From assembly GCF_014654895.1 (NCBI RefSeq), contig NZ_BNBE01000004.1:310001-374000 (forward strand): 64,000 bases of DNA. Direction: 5' to 3'. Position numbers and translations under genes: made by a program. The stretch comes from Streptomyces filamentosus (GTDB taxonomy: Bacteria; Actinomycetota; Actinomycetes; Streptomycetales; Streptomycetaceae). Numbering within the stretch: position 1 is the stretch's first letter; each line of letters begins with the position of its first letter. A model generated the notes under the pieces. It ran no database searches and was not told the origin of the DNA. It was given only the letters and a program-made list of their open reading frames with translations. Positions 14,674 through 22,640 of this stretch are shown here, piece by piece.

Positions 14674-17484
14674 ATGACGAGCCACGCCACCGAAGGCACA
14701 CGCAAAGCCGACGCCGGACCCGAAGCCGGGACCGACGCCGGCGCCGGACCCGAAGCCGGGATCGAGGCCGGACCCGGAGCCGGGGTCGCGGCCGACGCCG
14801 GAGCCGGCACCGGATCCATGAGCGAGCTGGAGGACGTGCTCCGGCGGGCGGTGCGCGCCACGGGCACGGGCGGACGCTGGACGACCGAGTCGGACGACCT
14901 GTGGTGCCGGGTGGCGCCGAGGTCCGGGTCGGGACGCCGACAGGGGTGGAAGCTGCACGTGTCGGCGACGGCCGCGTCCGCGCCCGTGGTCCTCGCGAAG
15001 GCGCTGGAGGTGCTGCTGCGGGACGGCTCGGGGTTCAAGTTCGCCCGGTCGCTGGAGCGGGTGAGCGCGCTCAACTCCCGTGCGACGCCCCGCGGGAGCG
15101 CGGGCAAGTTCCTCACCGTCTATCCGCGTTCCGACGCGGACGCGGCCCGGCTCGCCCAGGAGCTGCACCGGGCGACGGCGGGCCTCGCCGGCCCCCGGAT
15201 CCTGTCGGACCAGCCGTACGCCCCGAACAGCCTGGTGCACTACCGGTACGGCGCCTTCGTCGGCCGGCAGCGGCTGTCGGACGCGGGCCTGCTGGTGTGG
15301 TACTTCGAGGACCCCGACGGCAACCCCGTGGAGGACCGGCGCACCGGGCAGTACACGCCCCCGGAGTGGGCGGTCAGCCCCTTCCCCGCCACGGTGCCCG
15401 CCGCACCGCGCGCCACGGAGGCGGCGGCCCGGCCGGTGGTGCTCGGCGGACGCTTCGCCGTGCGGGAGGCGATCCGGCACACCAACAAGGGCGGGGTCTA
15501 CCGGGGCAGCGACGTCCGCACCGGCGCCCCGGTCGTCATCAAGGAGACCCGGCCGCACGTCGAGGCCGACGCCTCCGGCTCCGACGTCCGCGACTGGCTG
15601 CGCGCCGAGGCCCGGACGCTGGAGAAGCTGACCGGCACGGGCCTCGCGCCGGAGCCGCTGGCGCTGTTCGAGCACGGCGGGCACCTGTTCCTCGCCCAGG
15701 AGGAGGTGCCGGGGGTCCCGCTGCGCACCTGGGTCGCCGAGCGGTTCCGCGACGCCGGCGGCGAACGCTACCGCGCCGAGGCGACGGAGCAGGTCGCCCG
15801 GCTGGTGGAACTGGTCGCGGCGGCGCACGCCCGGGGCTGCGTGCTGCGGGACCTCACGCCCGGCAACGTCATGGTCCGCCCGGACGGGGAGCTGCGCCTC
15901 ATCGACCTGGAACTCGCCGTCCTCGCGGACGACGCAGCCCTGCCGACCCGGGTGGGCACGCCCGGTTTCAGCCCTCCGGAGCGCCTGCTGGACGCGCCGG
16001 TCTCGCCGACCGGCGACTACTACAGCCTCGGCGCGACCGTGTGCTTCGTGCTGGCCGGCAAGGTGCCGAACCTGCTGGCGGAGGAGCCCGCCGACCGGCC
16101 CGCCCAGGAGCGGCTGGCCGACTGGCTGACCGCCTGCGACGCCTCCTTCCGCCTGCCGGACGGCATGCGGGAGCTGATCCTGGGACTGATGCGGGACGAT
16201 CCGGCCGAGCGCTGGAGCCCGGACCGGGCCCGGAGGTTCCTCCGCGGGGAGGCGCGCGCGCCCCGGTCGCCGGTCCCCGCCGCCCCGGCCCCCGTGCCGT
16301 GCGGCGCGGGCGGCGCGGACGATCCGGTGGACGCCGCGGTGGCCGGGATCGTGCGGCACCTCGTCGACACGATGACCCCGGCGGACGGCCGGCGGCTGTG
16401 GCCGGTCTCCACGACGGCCGGCGAGACCGATCCCTGCACCGTGCAGCAGGGCGCGGCCGGCGTCCTGGCGGTGCTGACGCGGTACTTCGAGGTGACCGGC
16501 GACCCCCGGCTGCCGGAGCCGATCTCCGCCGCGGGCCGCTGGATCGCCGAGCGCGCCGGCACCCGTTCGACCCGCCCCGGGCTGCACTTCGGCGGGCGGG
16601 GCACCGCCTGGGCGCTGTACGACGCCGGGCGCGCCGTCGGCGACCGGGCGCTGACGGACCACGCCCTCGCCCTGGCGCTGGCGCCGCAGGAGCCGACGCC
16701 CAGCCACGACATCACCCACGGCACGGCGGGCAGCGGCCTCGCGGCCGTGCACCTGTGGCGCCGCACCGGCGATCCGCGCCTGGCCGCCCTGGTCGGGGAG
16801 GCGGCGGACCGGCTGGTGGCCGCCGCGCGGATGGAGGGGGCGGGCGCGAGCTGGCCCGTTCCGGCGGAGGCCGTGCCCCAGGAGGCGGGCAAGCGGTACC
16901 TGGGCTTCGCCCACGGGGCGTCCGGCATCGGCTGCTTCCTCCTCGCCGCCGCGTCCGTCACGCACCGCCCCGAGCACCTGGCGGCGGCCGTCGCGGCGGG
17001 CGAGGAGCTGGTGGCCCACGCCGTGGACGTCGGCGGTGCGGCGCAGTGGCCGGCGCAGGCCGGGGACGTGCCCACGGCGGCGTACTGGTGCCACGGTTCG
17101 GCCGGCATCGGCTCGTTCCTGGTGCGGCTGTGGCGGGCGACCGGCGACGACCGGTTCGGCGACCTCGCCCGCCGTGCGGGGCGGGCCGTGGTGGAGCGCG
17201 CCTCCCGCGCCGCCCTGACGCAGTGTCACGGTCTCGCGGGGAACGGCGACTTCCTCCTCGACCTGGCCGAGGCCACGGGCGATCCGGCCCACCGCGCGCG
17301 GGCCGCCGAGCTGGCCCGCCTCATCGTCGCCGAACGGTCCCTCCGCGGCCGCCACGTCGTCTTCCCCAACGAGTACGGGGACGTCACGACGGGCTGGAGC
17401 GACGGGTCCGCCGGAATCCTGGCGTTCCTCCTGCGGGTGCGCCACACAGAGCCCCGGCACTGGATGGTCCAGCAGCCGGTATGA
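14674..17484 (+). CDS. venL: Class IV lanthipeptide synthetase LanL (venezuelin type)
   Basis: 936 aa from the ATG at 14674 (AAGAGGG seven bases upstream; the ATG at 14668 is too close to it). Three domains are visible: a phosphoSer/Thr lyase from about residue 49 (GWKLHVSA with H95, FKF with K122); a kinase at about 225-510 (VVIKE with K290, RDLTPGN with D393, IDLE with D411); and a LanC-like cyclase from about 525 (HGTAGSG at 682-688). The cyclase keeps all three zinc ligands, C806 in YWCHG and C851-H852 in QCHG, which separates class IV from class III LanKC enzymes. Residues 12-48 are a low-complexity Ala/Gly/Pro/Glu repeat. The enzyme would phosphorylate and eliminate Ser/Thr of the peptide encoded just downstream, then cyclise it. 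Confidence 0.93.
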   Translation: MTSHATEGTRKADAGPEAGTDAGAGPEAGIEAGPGAGVAADAGAGTGSMSELEDVLRRAVRATGTGGRWTTESDDLWCRVAPRSGSGRRQGWKLHVSATAASAPVVLAKALEVLLRDGSGFKFARSLERVSALNSRATPRGSAGKFLTVYPRSDADAARLAQELHRATAGLAGPRILSDQPYAPNSLVHYRYGAFVGRQRLSDAGLLVWYFEDPDGNPVEDRRTGQYTPPEWAVSPFPATVPAAPRATEAAARPVVLGGRFAVREAIRHTNKGGVYRGSDVRTGAPVVIKETRPHVEADASGSDVRDWLRAEARTLEKLTGTGLAPEPLALFEHGGHLFLAQEEVPGVPLRTWVAERFRDAGGERYRAEATEQVARLVELVAAAHARGCVLRDLTPGNVMVRPDGELRLIDLELAVLADDAALPTRVGTPGFSPPERLLDAPVSPTGDYYSLGATVCFVLAGKVPNLLAEEPADRPAQERLADWLTACDASFRLPDGMRELILGLMRDDPAERWSPDRARRFLRGEARAPRSPVPAAPAPVPCGAGGADDPVDAAVAGIVRHLVDTMTPADGRRLWPVSTTAGETDPCTVQQGAAGVLAVLTRYFEVTGDPRLPEPISAAGRWIAERAGTRSTRPGLHFGGRGTAWALYDAGRAVGDRALTDHALALALAPQEPTPSHDITHGTAGSGLAAVHLWRRTGDPRLAALVGEAADRLVAAARMEGAGASWPVPAEAVPQEAGKRYLGFAHGASGIGCFLLAAASVTHRPEHLAAAVAAGEELVAHAVDVGGAAQWPAQAGDVPTAAYWCHGSAGIGSFLVRLWRATGDDRFGDLARRAGRAVVERASRAALTQCHGLAGNGDFLLDLAEATGDPAHRARAAELARLIVAERSLRGRHVVFPNEYGDVTTGWSDGSAGILAFLLRVRHTEPRHWMVQQPV
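14706..14790 (+). repeat. Tandem coding repeat at the N-terminus of LanL
   Basis: A GC-rich unit built on GCCGGACCCGAAGCCGGG recurs three times with changes, encoding GPEAG-TDAGA, GPEAG-IEA and GPGAG. It precedes the lyase domain, which starts at the in-frame ATG 14818 (MSELEDVL), so the repeat may lie outside the folded enzyme. Confidence 0.6.
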
Positions 17485-17526
17485 GCGGCAGAAAGCCTGC
17501 CGCCGCCTCACGAGAAGGAGAATGCC

Positions 17527-17682
17527 ATGGAGAACCAGGACCTCGAACTGCTCGCCCGCCTGCACGCCCTTCCGGAGACCGAGCCGGTCGGCGTCGACGG
17601 AGCCGCCTTCGGCGGCACGTGCGAGTGCGTCGGCCTGCTCACGCTCCTCAACACCGTCTGTATCGGTGTGAGCTGCGCGTAG
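17527..17682 (+). CDS. venA: Class IV lanthipeptide precursor peptide (venezuelin-like)
   Basis: 51 aa, easily missed because of its size. The leader starts MENQDLELLARLHALPETE and the core region is the C-terminal GTCECVGLLTLLNTVCIGVS plus CA. The core carries four Ser/Thr (T31, T39, T43, S49) and four Cys (C32, C34, C45, C50), the number needed for four lanthionine or methyllanthionine rings. From memory this is very close to VenA of S. venezuelae and its S. globisporus homolog, differing at a few positions. GAAGGAG lies six bases before the ATG. The gene follows lanL by 42 bp and precedes the ABC genes, the same order as in the venezuelin locus. Confidence 0.93.
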   Translation: MENQDLELLARLHALPETEPVGVDGAAFGGTCECVGLLTLLNTVCIGVSCA

Positions 17683-17695
17683 CCCGTACGCCCTC

Positions 17696-17735
17696 CCCCG
17701 GCCGGTGGCTGTCCCGGGGCAGCCACCGGCCGGGG
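17696..17735 (+). terminator. Strong hairpin after the precursor gene (attenuator)
   Basis: Perfect 16-bp arms (17696-17711, 17720-17735) with an eight-base TCCCGGGG loop, starting 13 bp after the venA stop and ending 31 bp before the ABC ATPase. Partial termination here would give more precursor mRNA than transporter mRNA, a common layout in lanthipeptide loci. Confidence 0.75.
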
Positions 17736-17766
17736 CGGGGGCCCCGACCCCGAGGACCCCACGCCG

Positions 17767-18843
17767 ATGCAGCTCTCCGCCGGTGACGACGCCGTCACCC
17801 CCGCGCCCCTGCTGACCGCCCCCGCCCCCGCCGCCGTCCCGTCCGCGCGGGACGACGCCCCGCCCGCCATCCGCACGCGCGGCCTCGCCAAGAGCTATCC
17901 GGGCCCGGACGGCACCACCGCCCACGCGGTGCGCGGCCTGGACCTGGAGGTGCGCCGGGGCGAGACCTTCGCCTTCCTCGGCCCCAACGGCGCCGGGAAG
18001 TCCACGACCATCGCCCTGCTGTGCGCCCTGGCCCGCCCCACCTCCGGTCACGCCACCGTGGCCGGCGCCGACGTGCTCACCGAGCCCGAGCGGGTGCGGC
18101 GCCGGGTCGGCCTCCTCTTCCAGCACAGCGCCCTCGACCCGGACCTGACGGCCGAGCAGAACCTCCGGGTCCACGCCCGCCTGTACGGGCTGCGCCGCCG
18201 CGAGGTCCGCCGCCGCACGGCCGAGGTCCTCGACGTCGCCGGGCTGGCCGACCGGCGGCGCTCCGCCGTCCGCACCCTGTCCGGCGGCATGCGGCGCCGC
18301 CTGGAGATCGCCCGGCAGCTGCTGCACTCCCCCGGCGTGCTGTTCCTGGACGAGCCGACCACCGGTCTCGACCCCCACGCGCGCGCCCGGATCTGGGAGC
18401 ACCTGGGGGCGCTGCGCGACCGGGACGGCAGCACGCTGTTCGTCACCACCCACTATCTGGACGAGGCGGAGAACTGCGACCGGCTCGCCATCATCGACCG
18501 GGGGCGGCTGGTGGCACAGGGCACGCCCCGGGAGGTGAAGGCCGCGATCGGGGACGACCGGGTGGTGCTGCGGACGAGCGACGACGCGGCCGCCCTGCGG
18601 GTGGTGACGGCCGTGGCGCCGCCGGACCGGGCGGTCGCGACGGGCGCGGACGGGGTGTGGCTGCGGGTGCCCGACGGCAGCGCCTGGATCCCCCGGCTGT
18701 GCGCGGCGCTGGCGGCCCGGGGCGTCGCCGTGCACGCCGCCTCCGCGACCCCGCCGACGCTCGACGACGTCTTCTTCCACCACACCGGCCGCACCATCGT
18801 CCCCGGTGCCGGGGCGGGCGCGGGGCCGGGAGGCGGCCGATGA
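17767..18843 (+). CDS. venT: ABC transporter ATP-binding protein, lanthipeptide export
   Basis: 358 aa. A DrrA-type ATPase: Walker A GPNGAGKST (residues 72-80), signature LSGGM (171-175), Walker B LFLDEP with D195 and E196, then the switch His in TTHYLDEAE. A proline/alanine-rich segment of about 35 residues precedes the nucleotide-binding domain. The C-terminal 100 residues are the accessory domain of the DrrA group. It overlaps the permease start by four bases (ATGA), so the pair is translationally coupled. Its position after venA suggests export of the mature lanthipeptide or producer protection. No dedicated leader peptidase is nearby. Confidence 0.88.
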   Translation: MQLSAGDDAVTPAPLLTAPAPAAVPSARDDAPPAIRTRGLAKSYPGPDGTTAHAVRGLDLEVRRGETFAFLGPNGAGKSTTIALLCALARPTSGHATVAGADVLTEPERVRRRVGLLFQHSALDPDLTAEQNLRVHARLYGLRRREVRRRTAEVLDVAGLADRRRSAVRTLSGGMRRRLEIARQLLHSPGVLFLDEPTTGLDPHARARIWEHLGALRDRDGSTLFVTTHYLDEAENCDRLAIIDRGRLVAQGTPREVKAAIGDDRVVLRTSDDAAALRVVTAVAPPDRAVATGADGVWLRVPDGSAWIPRLCAALAARGVAVHAASATPPTLDDVFFHHTGRTIVPGAGAGAGPGGGR

Positions 18844-19688
18844 CGGCCCTCGCCCCGGCGCGTCCCCGGGCCACCGCCGGGCGGCTGCCCCGGCTGCGGC
18901 ACGAACTGCGCGCCGTCCACGCCCTCGTCCACCGCGATCTGCTGCGGCTGGCCTGCCAGCGGGTCCCCACCGCGCTGATGCTGCTGCACCCGGTGCTCTA
19001 CCTCTTCATCCTCGGCGGCGGTCTGGCGGCCCTGATCCCCGCCTCCTCGCTGGGCGTCGGCTACCAGACCTACCTGTTCCCCGGCGTGCTGATGATGACG
19101 GTGCAGACGCCGGCCATCATGGTCGGCATCCGGCTGATCACCGACCGGCAGAGCGGTTATCTGCGCGAGCTCCTGATGGCCCCGGTGGGCCGCGCCACCC
19201 TGCTGCTGGGCAGTTGCGCGGGCGGCACCCTGGTGGCGGCGGTGCAGGGGGCCGTGCTGCTGGGGCTGGCCGGTGCGGTCGGGCTGCCGTACGACCCGGT
19301 GCTGCTCCTGCTGCTGTTCGGCGGCATGCTCCTCGCGTCCTTCACCATCACCTCGCTGTCCCTGGCGCTGGCGGTGGGCCTGCGCAGACCGGAGACGTTC
19401 CACACGCTGCTGGGCCTGGTGATGATGCCGCTCCTCTTCCTGTCCGGCGGCTTCTTCCCGCTGTCCGCGCTGCCCGGCTGGGCGCGGGCGCTGGCCGCCG
19501 CCGACCCCCTGGCGTACGGGGTGGACGTGCTGCGGCGCTGCGTCGCCCTGCGGGTCCCCGGGCAGACGGCCGAGGGCGTCGAGTGGGCCGGCCAGCAGCC
19601 TCCCCTGCCGGTGGAGGCGGGCCTGCTCCTGGCCGGCGGGGTGCTGGCCCTGCTGTGGGCGGCCCGCCGCTTCGGCCGGCCGGAGTGA
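18840..19688 (+). CDS. venH: ABC-2 type transporter permease, lanthipeptide export
   Basis: 282 aa from the ATG at 18840, overlapping the ATPase stop. Six membrane segments are seen, beginning around TALMLLHPVLYLFILGGGLA and ending with LLLAGGVLALLWAARRFG. The block LLFLSGGFFPLSALPGWAR and the ADPLAYGVDVLR segment are typical of DrrB-like ABC-2 permeases (daunorubicin resistance type). It would form the membrane channel for the adjacent ATPase. The lanthipeptide operon ends here. Confidence 0.88.
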   Translation: MTALAPARPRATAGRLPRLRHELRAVHALVHRDLLRLACQRVPTALMLLHPVLYLFILGGGLAALIPASSLGVGYQTYLFPGVLMMTVQTPAIMVGIRLITDRQSGYLRELLMAPVGRATLLLGSCAGGTLVAAVQGAVLLGLAGAVGLPYDPVLLLLLFGGMLLASFTITSLSLALAVGLRRPETFHTLLGLVMMPLLFLSGGFFPLSALPGWARALAAADPLAYGVDVLRRCVALRVPGQTAEGVEWAGQQPPLPVEAGLLLAGGVLALLWAARRFGRPE

Positions 19689-19716
19689 CCGGGGCGGCGG
19701 CCCGCGCCCGGCGCCT

Positions 19717-20136
19717 TCAGTCCTGTCCGCCGTCGAGCTGGTGGTCGGCCCAGACGTAGCCGTCGGGCAGCAGGTCGGGGACGGGGACGGCCAGGGGGCG
19801 GCCGTCCCTGTTCACGATGACCTCGGCGCCGGGGAAGTAGTCGAGGAGGACCTGCCGGCACCGGCCGCACGGGGGGACGATCCCCCGGTCGCGGTCGCCC
19901 ACGGCGACGATCGTCCGCAGGTCGTACACCCCTTGGGCGGCGGCCGCGCCGATGAGGACGAGTTCGGCGCAGGGGCCGCCGGTGAAGTGGTAGGCGTTGA
20001 CGGCGGTGACGATCCGGCCGTCCCGGGCGCGGCCCGCCGCCGCCATGGTGTGTTCGTCGCCCCGGCAGCGGGTGCGGGCCACGCGGGCGGCGGCCTCGAC
20101 GAGTTCCTCGTCGACGGGGTGGGGCTGGGGGTTCAT
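19717..20136 (-). CDS. Cytidine deaminase family protein
   Basis: 139 aa from the ATG at 20136, with GGAAGCGGAG just upstream; an in-frame GTG/ATG farther up would add a leader. Zinc site: PCAELV (Cys ligand and catalytic Glu, about residues 55-60) and PCGRCRQ (two Cys ligands, about 87-93). The length and the order Cys-Ala-Glu...Pro-Cys-x-x-Cys fit homotetrameric cytidine or blasticidin-S deaminases. It may deaminate cytidine in salvage or a nucleoside antibiotic; the sequence alone does not decide. Confidence 0.85.
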   Translation of the reverse strand: MNPQPHPVDEELVEAAARVARTRCRGDEHTMAAAGRARDGRIVTAVNAYHFTGGPCAELVLIGAAAAQGVYDLRTIVAVGDRDRGIVPPCGRCRQVLLDYFPGAEVIVNRDGRPLAVPVPDLLPDGYVWADHQLDGGQD

Positions 20137-20211
20137 CGGCTCCGCTTCCGTGAGGTGTCCGCCGACTGTGCCCCGGGGTGCGGTCCCGCGCAAGCGGATA
20201 TCGGGCGCGGG

Positions 20212-20263
20212 CCGCCGGGTCCGGCATCCGGCGGAGTGCTCCGCCGGATGCCGGACCCGGCGG
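20212..20263 (-). terminator. 24-bp perfect-stem hairpin
   Basis: Arms at 20212-20235 and 20240-20263 are perfect inverted copies with a GTGC loop. It lies 24 bp downstream of the NmrA-like gene (minus strand) and about 75 bp upstream of the cytidine deaminase start. It is one of the longest perfect stems in the window and probably terminates the NmrA transcript. Confidence 0.75.
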
Positions 20264-20287
20264 CCGGTCCCACGACGTCCCGGGGGC

Positions 20288-21133
20288 CTACCGGAAGGCC
20301 GGCAGGTTGCGCGCCACCCACGCGCCGAAGGGGGCGGCGGGGCGGCCGAGGACGGTCTCCACGTCGGTGCCGGCCTTCTGCTCCTCCGGGAGCGGGTCGC
20401 CGAGCACGTCGAGGGTGCCGGACACGACCTCGTCCGGCATGAAGCGGGACAGGTGCTCCCGGGCCTCGGCCCGGGAGAGCTCCACGAAGGCCACTTCCTC
20501 CCCGAGGGCCTCGGCGAGGACCTCGGTCTGCCGGCGCGGGCCGATCGCCTCGGGGCCGGTCAGCACGTACGTACGCCCGGCGTGGCCGTCCTCGCGGAGC
20601 GCGGCGGCGGCGACGGCGGCGATGTCCGCGGGGTCGACGACGGGCAGGGCCACGTCCCCGAAGGGGGCGAGGACCGTGCGCCGGGTGCGGACGGTCTCGG
20701 CCCAGGCGAAGGCGTTGGAGGCGAAGCCGCCGGGGCGCAGGACGGTGAAGTCGCGTCCGGAGCCGCGGACGGCCGCCTCGAACTCCCGCAGGCGGGCGTG
20801 CGAGAGGGCGTCGGGGCGGGTGCCGGCGGCCTGCGAGGAGACCAGGACGATTCGCTCGATCCCGGAGCCCTCGACCGCGCCGAGGAGGGCGGCGGGGTCC
20901 TCGCCGTGGCTGTTGAGCTCGCCGCCCAGGAGGAGGAAGAGGGCGCGGGACCCGTCGACGGCGGCGCGCAGTCCCGCCGCCGTCCCGGTGTCGGCCGCGG
21001 TCCACCGGACGCCGGGCGTCCGGTCCTCGGGGCGGGGCCGCCGTGACACGGCCACGACCTCCTCGCCCGCTCCGGTGAGCAGTTCCACGAGCGTCCTGCC
21101 GATGTTGCCGGTCGCACCCGTCACGGTGATCAT
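20288..21133 (-). CDS. NmrA-like NAD(P)-binding protein
   Basis: 281 aa. Atypical SDR/NmrA fold: ITVTGATGNIGRTLVELL at residues 2-19, then VVAVSRRP, and ALFLLLGGE in place of the usual NmrA DAVFLL segment. It may be a quinone-oxidoreductase-like (QOR2-type) reductase or a redox sensor that only binds NADP. The catalytic Tyr-x-x-x-Lys of classical SDRs is not evident. It is divergent from a TetR gene 114 bp away, with a perfect palindrome between them, the usual layout for a TetR-controlled NmrA gene. Confidence 0.85.
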   Translation of the reverse strand: MITVTGATGNIGRTLVELLTGAGEEVVAVSRRPRPEDRTPGVRWTAADTGTAAGLRAAVDGSRALFLLLGGELNSHGEDPAALLGAVEGSGIERIVLVSSQAAGTRPDALSHARLREFEAAVRGSGRDFTVLRPGGFASNAFAWAETVRTRRTVLAPFGDVALPVVDPADIAAVAAAALREDGHAGRTYVLTGPEAIGPRRQTEVLAEALGEEVAFVELSRAEAREHLSRFMPDEVVSGTLDVLGDPLPEEQKAGTDVETVLGRPAAPFGAWVARNLPAFR

Positions 21134-21182
21134 CTCGTACCCCCATCGGATGAGTCGGCCGGCAGTGCGCCGATCGACTGTG

Positions 21183-21198
21183 AGTTAGTTGACTAACT
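21183..21198. promoter_or_regulatory. TetR operator candidate
   Basis: AGTTAGT-TG-ACTAACT, perfect 7-bp arms, in the divergent NmrA/TetR intergenic region and AT-rich against its surroundings. It is 50 bp from the NmrA start and 50 bp from the TetR start, so it could control both genes. Confidence 0.65.
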
Positions 21199-21234
21199 GA
21201 GAAAGACCGTAGCACGCCTCCACCTCGGGCTGTC

Positions 21235-21240
21235 TATAGT
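21235..21240 (+). promoter_or_regulatory. -10 element TATAGT for a leaderless TetR mRNA
   Basis: TATAGT ends seven bases before the GTG start at 21248, with no Shine-Dalgarno in the gap. Transcription would begin at or next to the start codon. No convincing -35 is seen. Confidence 0.5.
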
Positions 21241-21247
21241 CAGTCGG

Positions 21248-21850
21248 GTGACCAACTCGGTGAATCGGCGGGAGCGCGCGTCGCAGAAGCGGCAGCGGCT
21301 GACGGAGGCGGCGGCGCGGGTCCTGCACGAGCAGGGGGTGGAGCGCACCACCCTCGCCGACATCGCGCGCGAGGCGGACGTCCCCGTCGGGAACGTGTAC
21401 TACTACTTCAAGACCAAGGACGAACTGGTCCTGGCCGCGCTCTCCGCGCACCGCTCGCACCTGGACGAACTGACCGGCCGGCTGGCGGAGTCGGCGGGGC
21501 CGCGCGAGCGGCTGAAGGCGCTCGTCGAGGGGTGGATCGCCCAGCGGGACACCGCCGCCCGCTACGGCTGCCCCACCGGCACCCTGGCCGCCGAGCTCGA
21601 CAAGCGGGCCGACGGGGTCCTCGACGCGGAGGCCGGGGCGGTGATCCGCCGCCTGCTGGACTGGACCGGGGACCAGTTCCGGGCACTGGGCCTGCCCGAC
21701 CCCGAGGGCCTGGCCCTCACCCTCGTCTGCGGCTACCAGGGCATGTCCCTCATGGCCAGCGCCCTGCGCGACCCGGACGTGGTGACCCGCGAGGGAAACC
21801 GCCTCCTGGCCTGGCTCGACTCGCTCCCCGTCCCCGCCGAGGACGCCTGA
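21248..21850 (+). CDS. TetR/AcrR family transcriptional regulator
   Basis: 200 aa from a GTG. The DNA-binding domain (residues 10-60) has the form RQRLTEAAARVLHEQGVERTTLADIAREADVPVGNVYYYFKTKDEL. The C-terminal ligand domain has the TetR_C_11-like pattern (GCPTGTLAAELDKR). It is probably the repressor of the divergent NmrA-like gene through the palindrome at 21183-21198. The inducer is unknown; NmrA/TetR pairs often respond to electrophiles or quinones. Confidence 0.88.
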   Translation: MTNSVNRRERASQKRQRLTEAAARVLHEQGVERTTLADIAREADVPVGNVYYYFKTKDELVLAALSAHRSHLDELTGRLAESAGPRERLKALVEGWIAQRDTAARYGCPTGTLAAELDKRADGVLDAEAGAVIRRLLDWTGDQFRALGLPDPEGLALTLVCGYQGMSLMASALRDPDVVTREGNRLLAWLDSLPVPAEDA

Positions 21851-21894
21851 CGGGAGGTCACGGGGCGTCGGTCACCGGGTGTCAGACGCCCCCG

Positions 21895-22542
21895 TCACGC
21901 CGGTTCCAGCAGGACGGCCTGCAGGGCCTCGGCGAGGACGGCCCGCCGGGGCAGGGAGAGCCCGAAGAACTCCCCGACGACGCCCAGGGCGAGGTGGTGC
22001 ACCTCGTCCCGGGGCCGGCCCGGGTCCGGGAGGCCGGCGGCGGCGAACGCCTCCTCCAGGCGGCCGGCCTCGGCGGGGTCGCCCTCGACGCCCCGATACC
22101 CCCACGTGGGATCGAGGTGCAGGTTGCAGGCGGCCCGGAGCCGCCCGTCGCGGAAGCGGGCGAACCGGGGCGGCACCGGCTTGCCGTTCTCCTCCTCGTA
22201 CTCCAGGAGGAAGACGTCGGCGCCGCCCCGGGAGATCCCGGCCGCCACCTCGAACTCGCCCTGCCAGCCGCCGTACCCGATCGCGTACGCCCACTCCCCC
22301 GTCCGGCCCAGGCGCAGGCCGAGGCCGTCGAGGGGGTCGCCGTACTCGTCGTCCATGAGCTCCAGCAGGGACGCGCCGGTGTGCTCCCCCGCCTCCTCGA
22401 CGACGTGCCCGTCGCCGTACCGCACCGCCTCCGCGAGGCGGTGGGCGAGGCCGTCCGGGGAGAGGCCCCGGGCGAGCACCACGAAGTACCCGCCGAACGC
22501 GACGGATCGGGGGGCGGCCAGCCATGTCACTGCGTCGGTCAT
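21895..22542 (-). CDS. DUF6461 family protein
   Basis: 215 aa from the ATG at 22542 (MTDAVTWLAAPRSVAFGGYF). Recognised as DUF6461 from the TWLAAPRSVAFGGYFVVLARGLSPD block and the later EWAYAIGYGGWQGEFEVAAG block. The family is abundant in Streptomyces, soluble, and without assigned function; some members lie near toxin or contact-dependent loci, but nothing of that sort is adjacent here. It converges with the TetR gene. Confidence 0.75.
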   Translation of the reverse strand: MTDAVTWLAAPRSVAFGGYFVVLARGLSPDGLAHRLAEAVRYGDGHVVEEAGEHTGASLLELMDDEYGDPLDGLGLRLGRTGEWAYAIGYGGWQGEFEVAAGISRGGADVFLLEYEEENGKPVPPRFARFRDGRLRAACNLHLDPTWGYRGVEGDPAEAGRLEEAFAAAGLPDPGRPRDEVHHLALGVVGEFFGLSLPRRAVLAEALQAVLLEPA

Positions 22543-22640
22543 GCCCCCATCCTGCCGTCCGCCTCCGACAGCCGGGGCGGCGCACCCGGTCCGGCCGGAA
22601 GGCACCGGCGGCGCCCGGGCACCGCCCCACCCCGCCCCTC

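Noticed and set aside
14674..17484. Class III lanthipeptide synthetase (LanKC, SapB/labyrinthopeptin type)
   Set aside because: The cyclase domain retains the zinc-binding Cys-Cys-His, and the precursor is venezuelin-like, not a SapB-type leader; class IV fits better.
14443..18783. A 1446-codon open frame on the minus strand across the lanthipeptide locus
   Set aside because: Shadow frame of very GC-rich coding DNA. It lies opposite LanL, the precursor and the ABC ATPase, has an Arg/Gly/Ala-rich product without domain features, and crosses gene borders.
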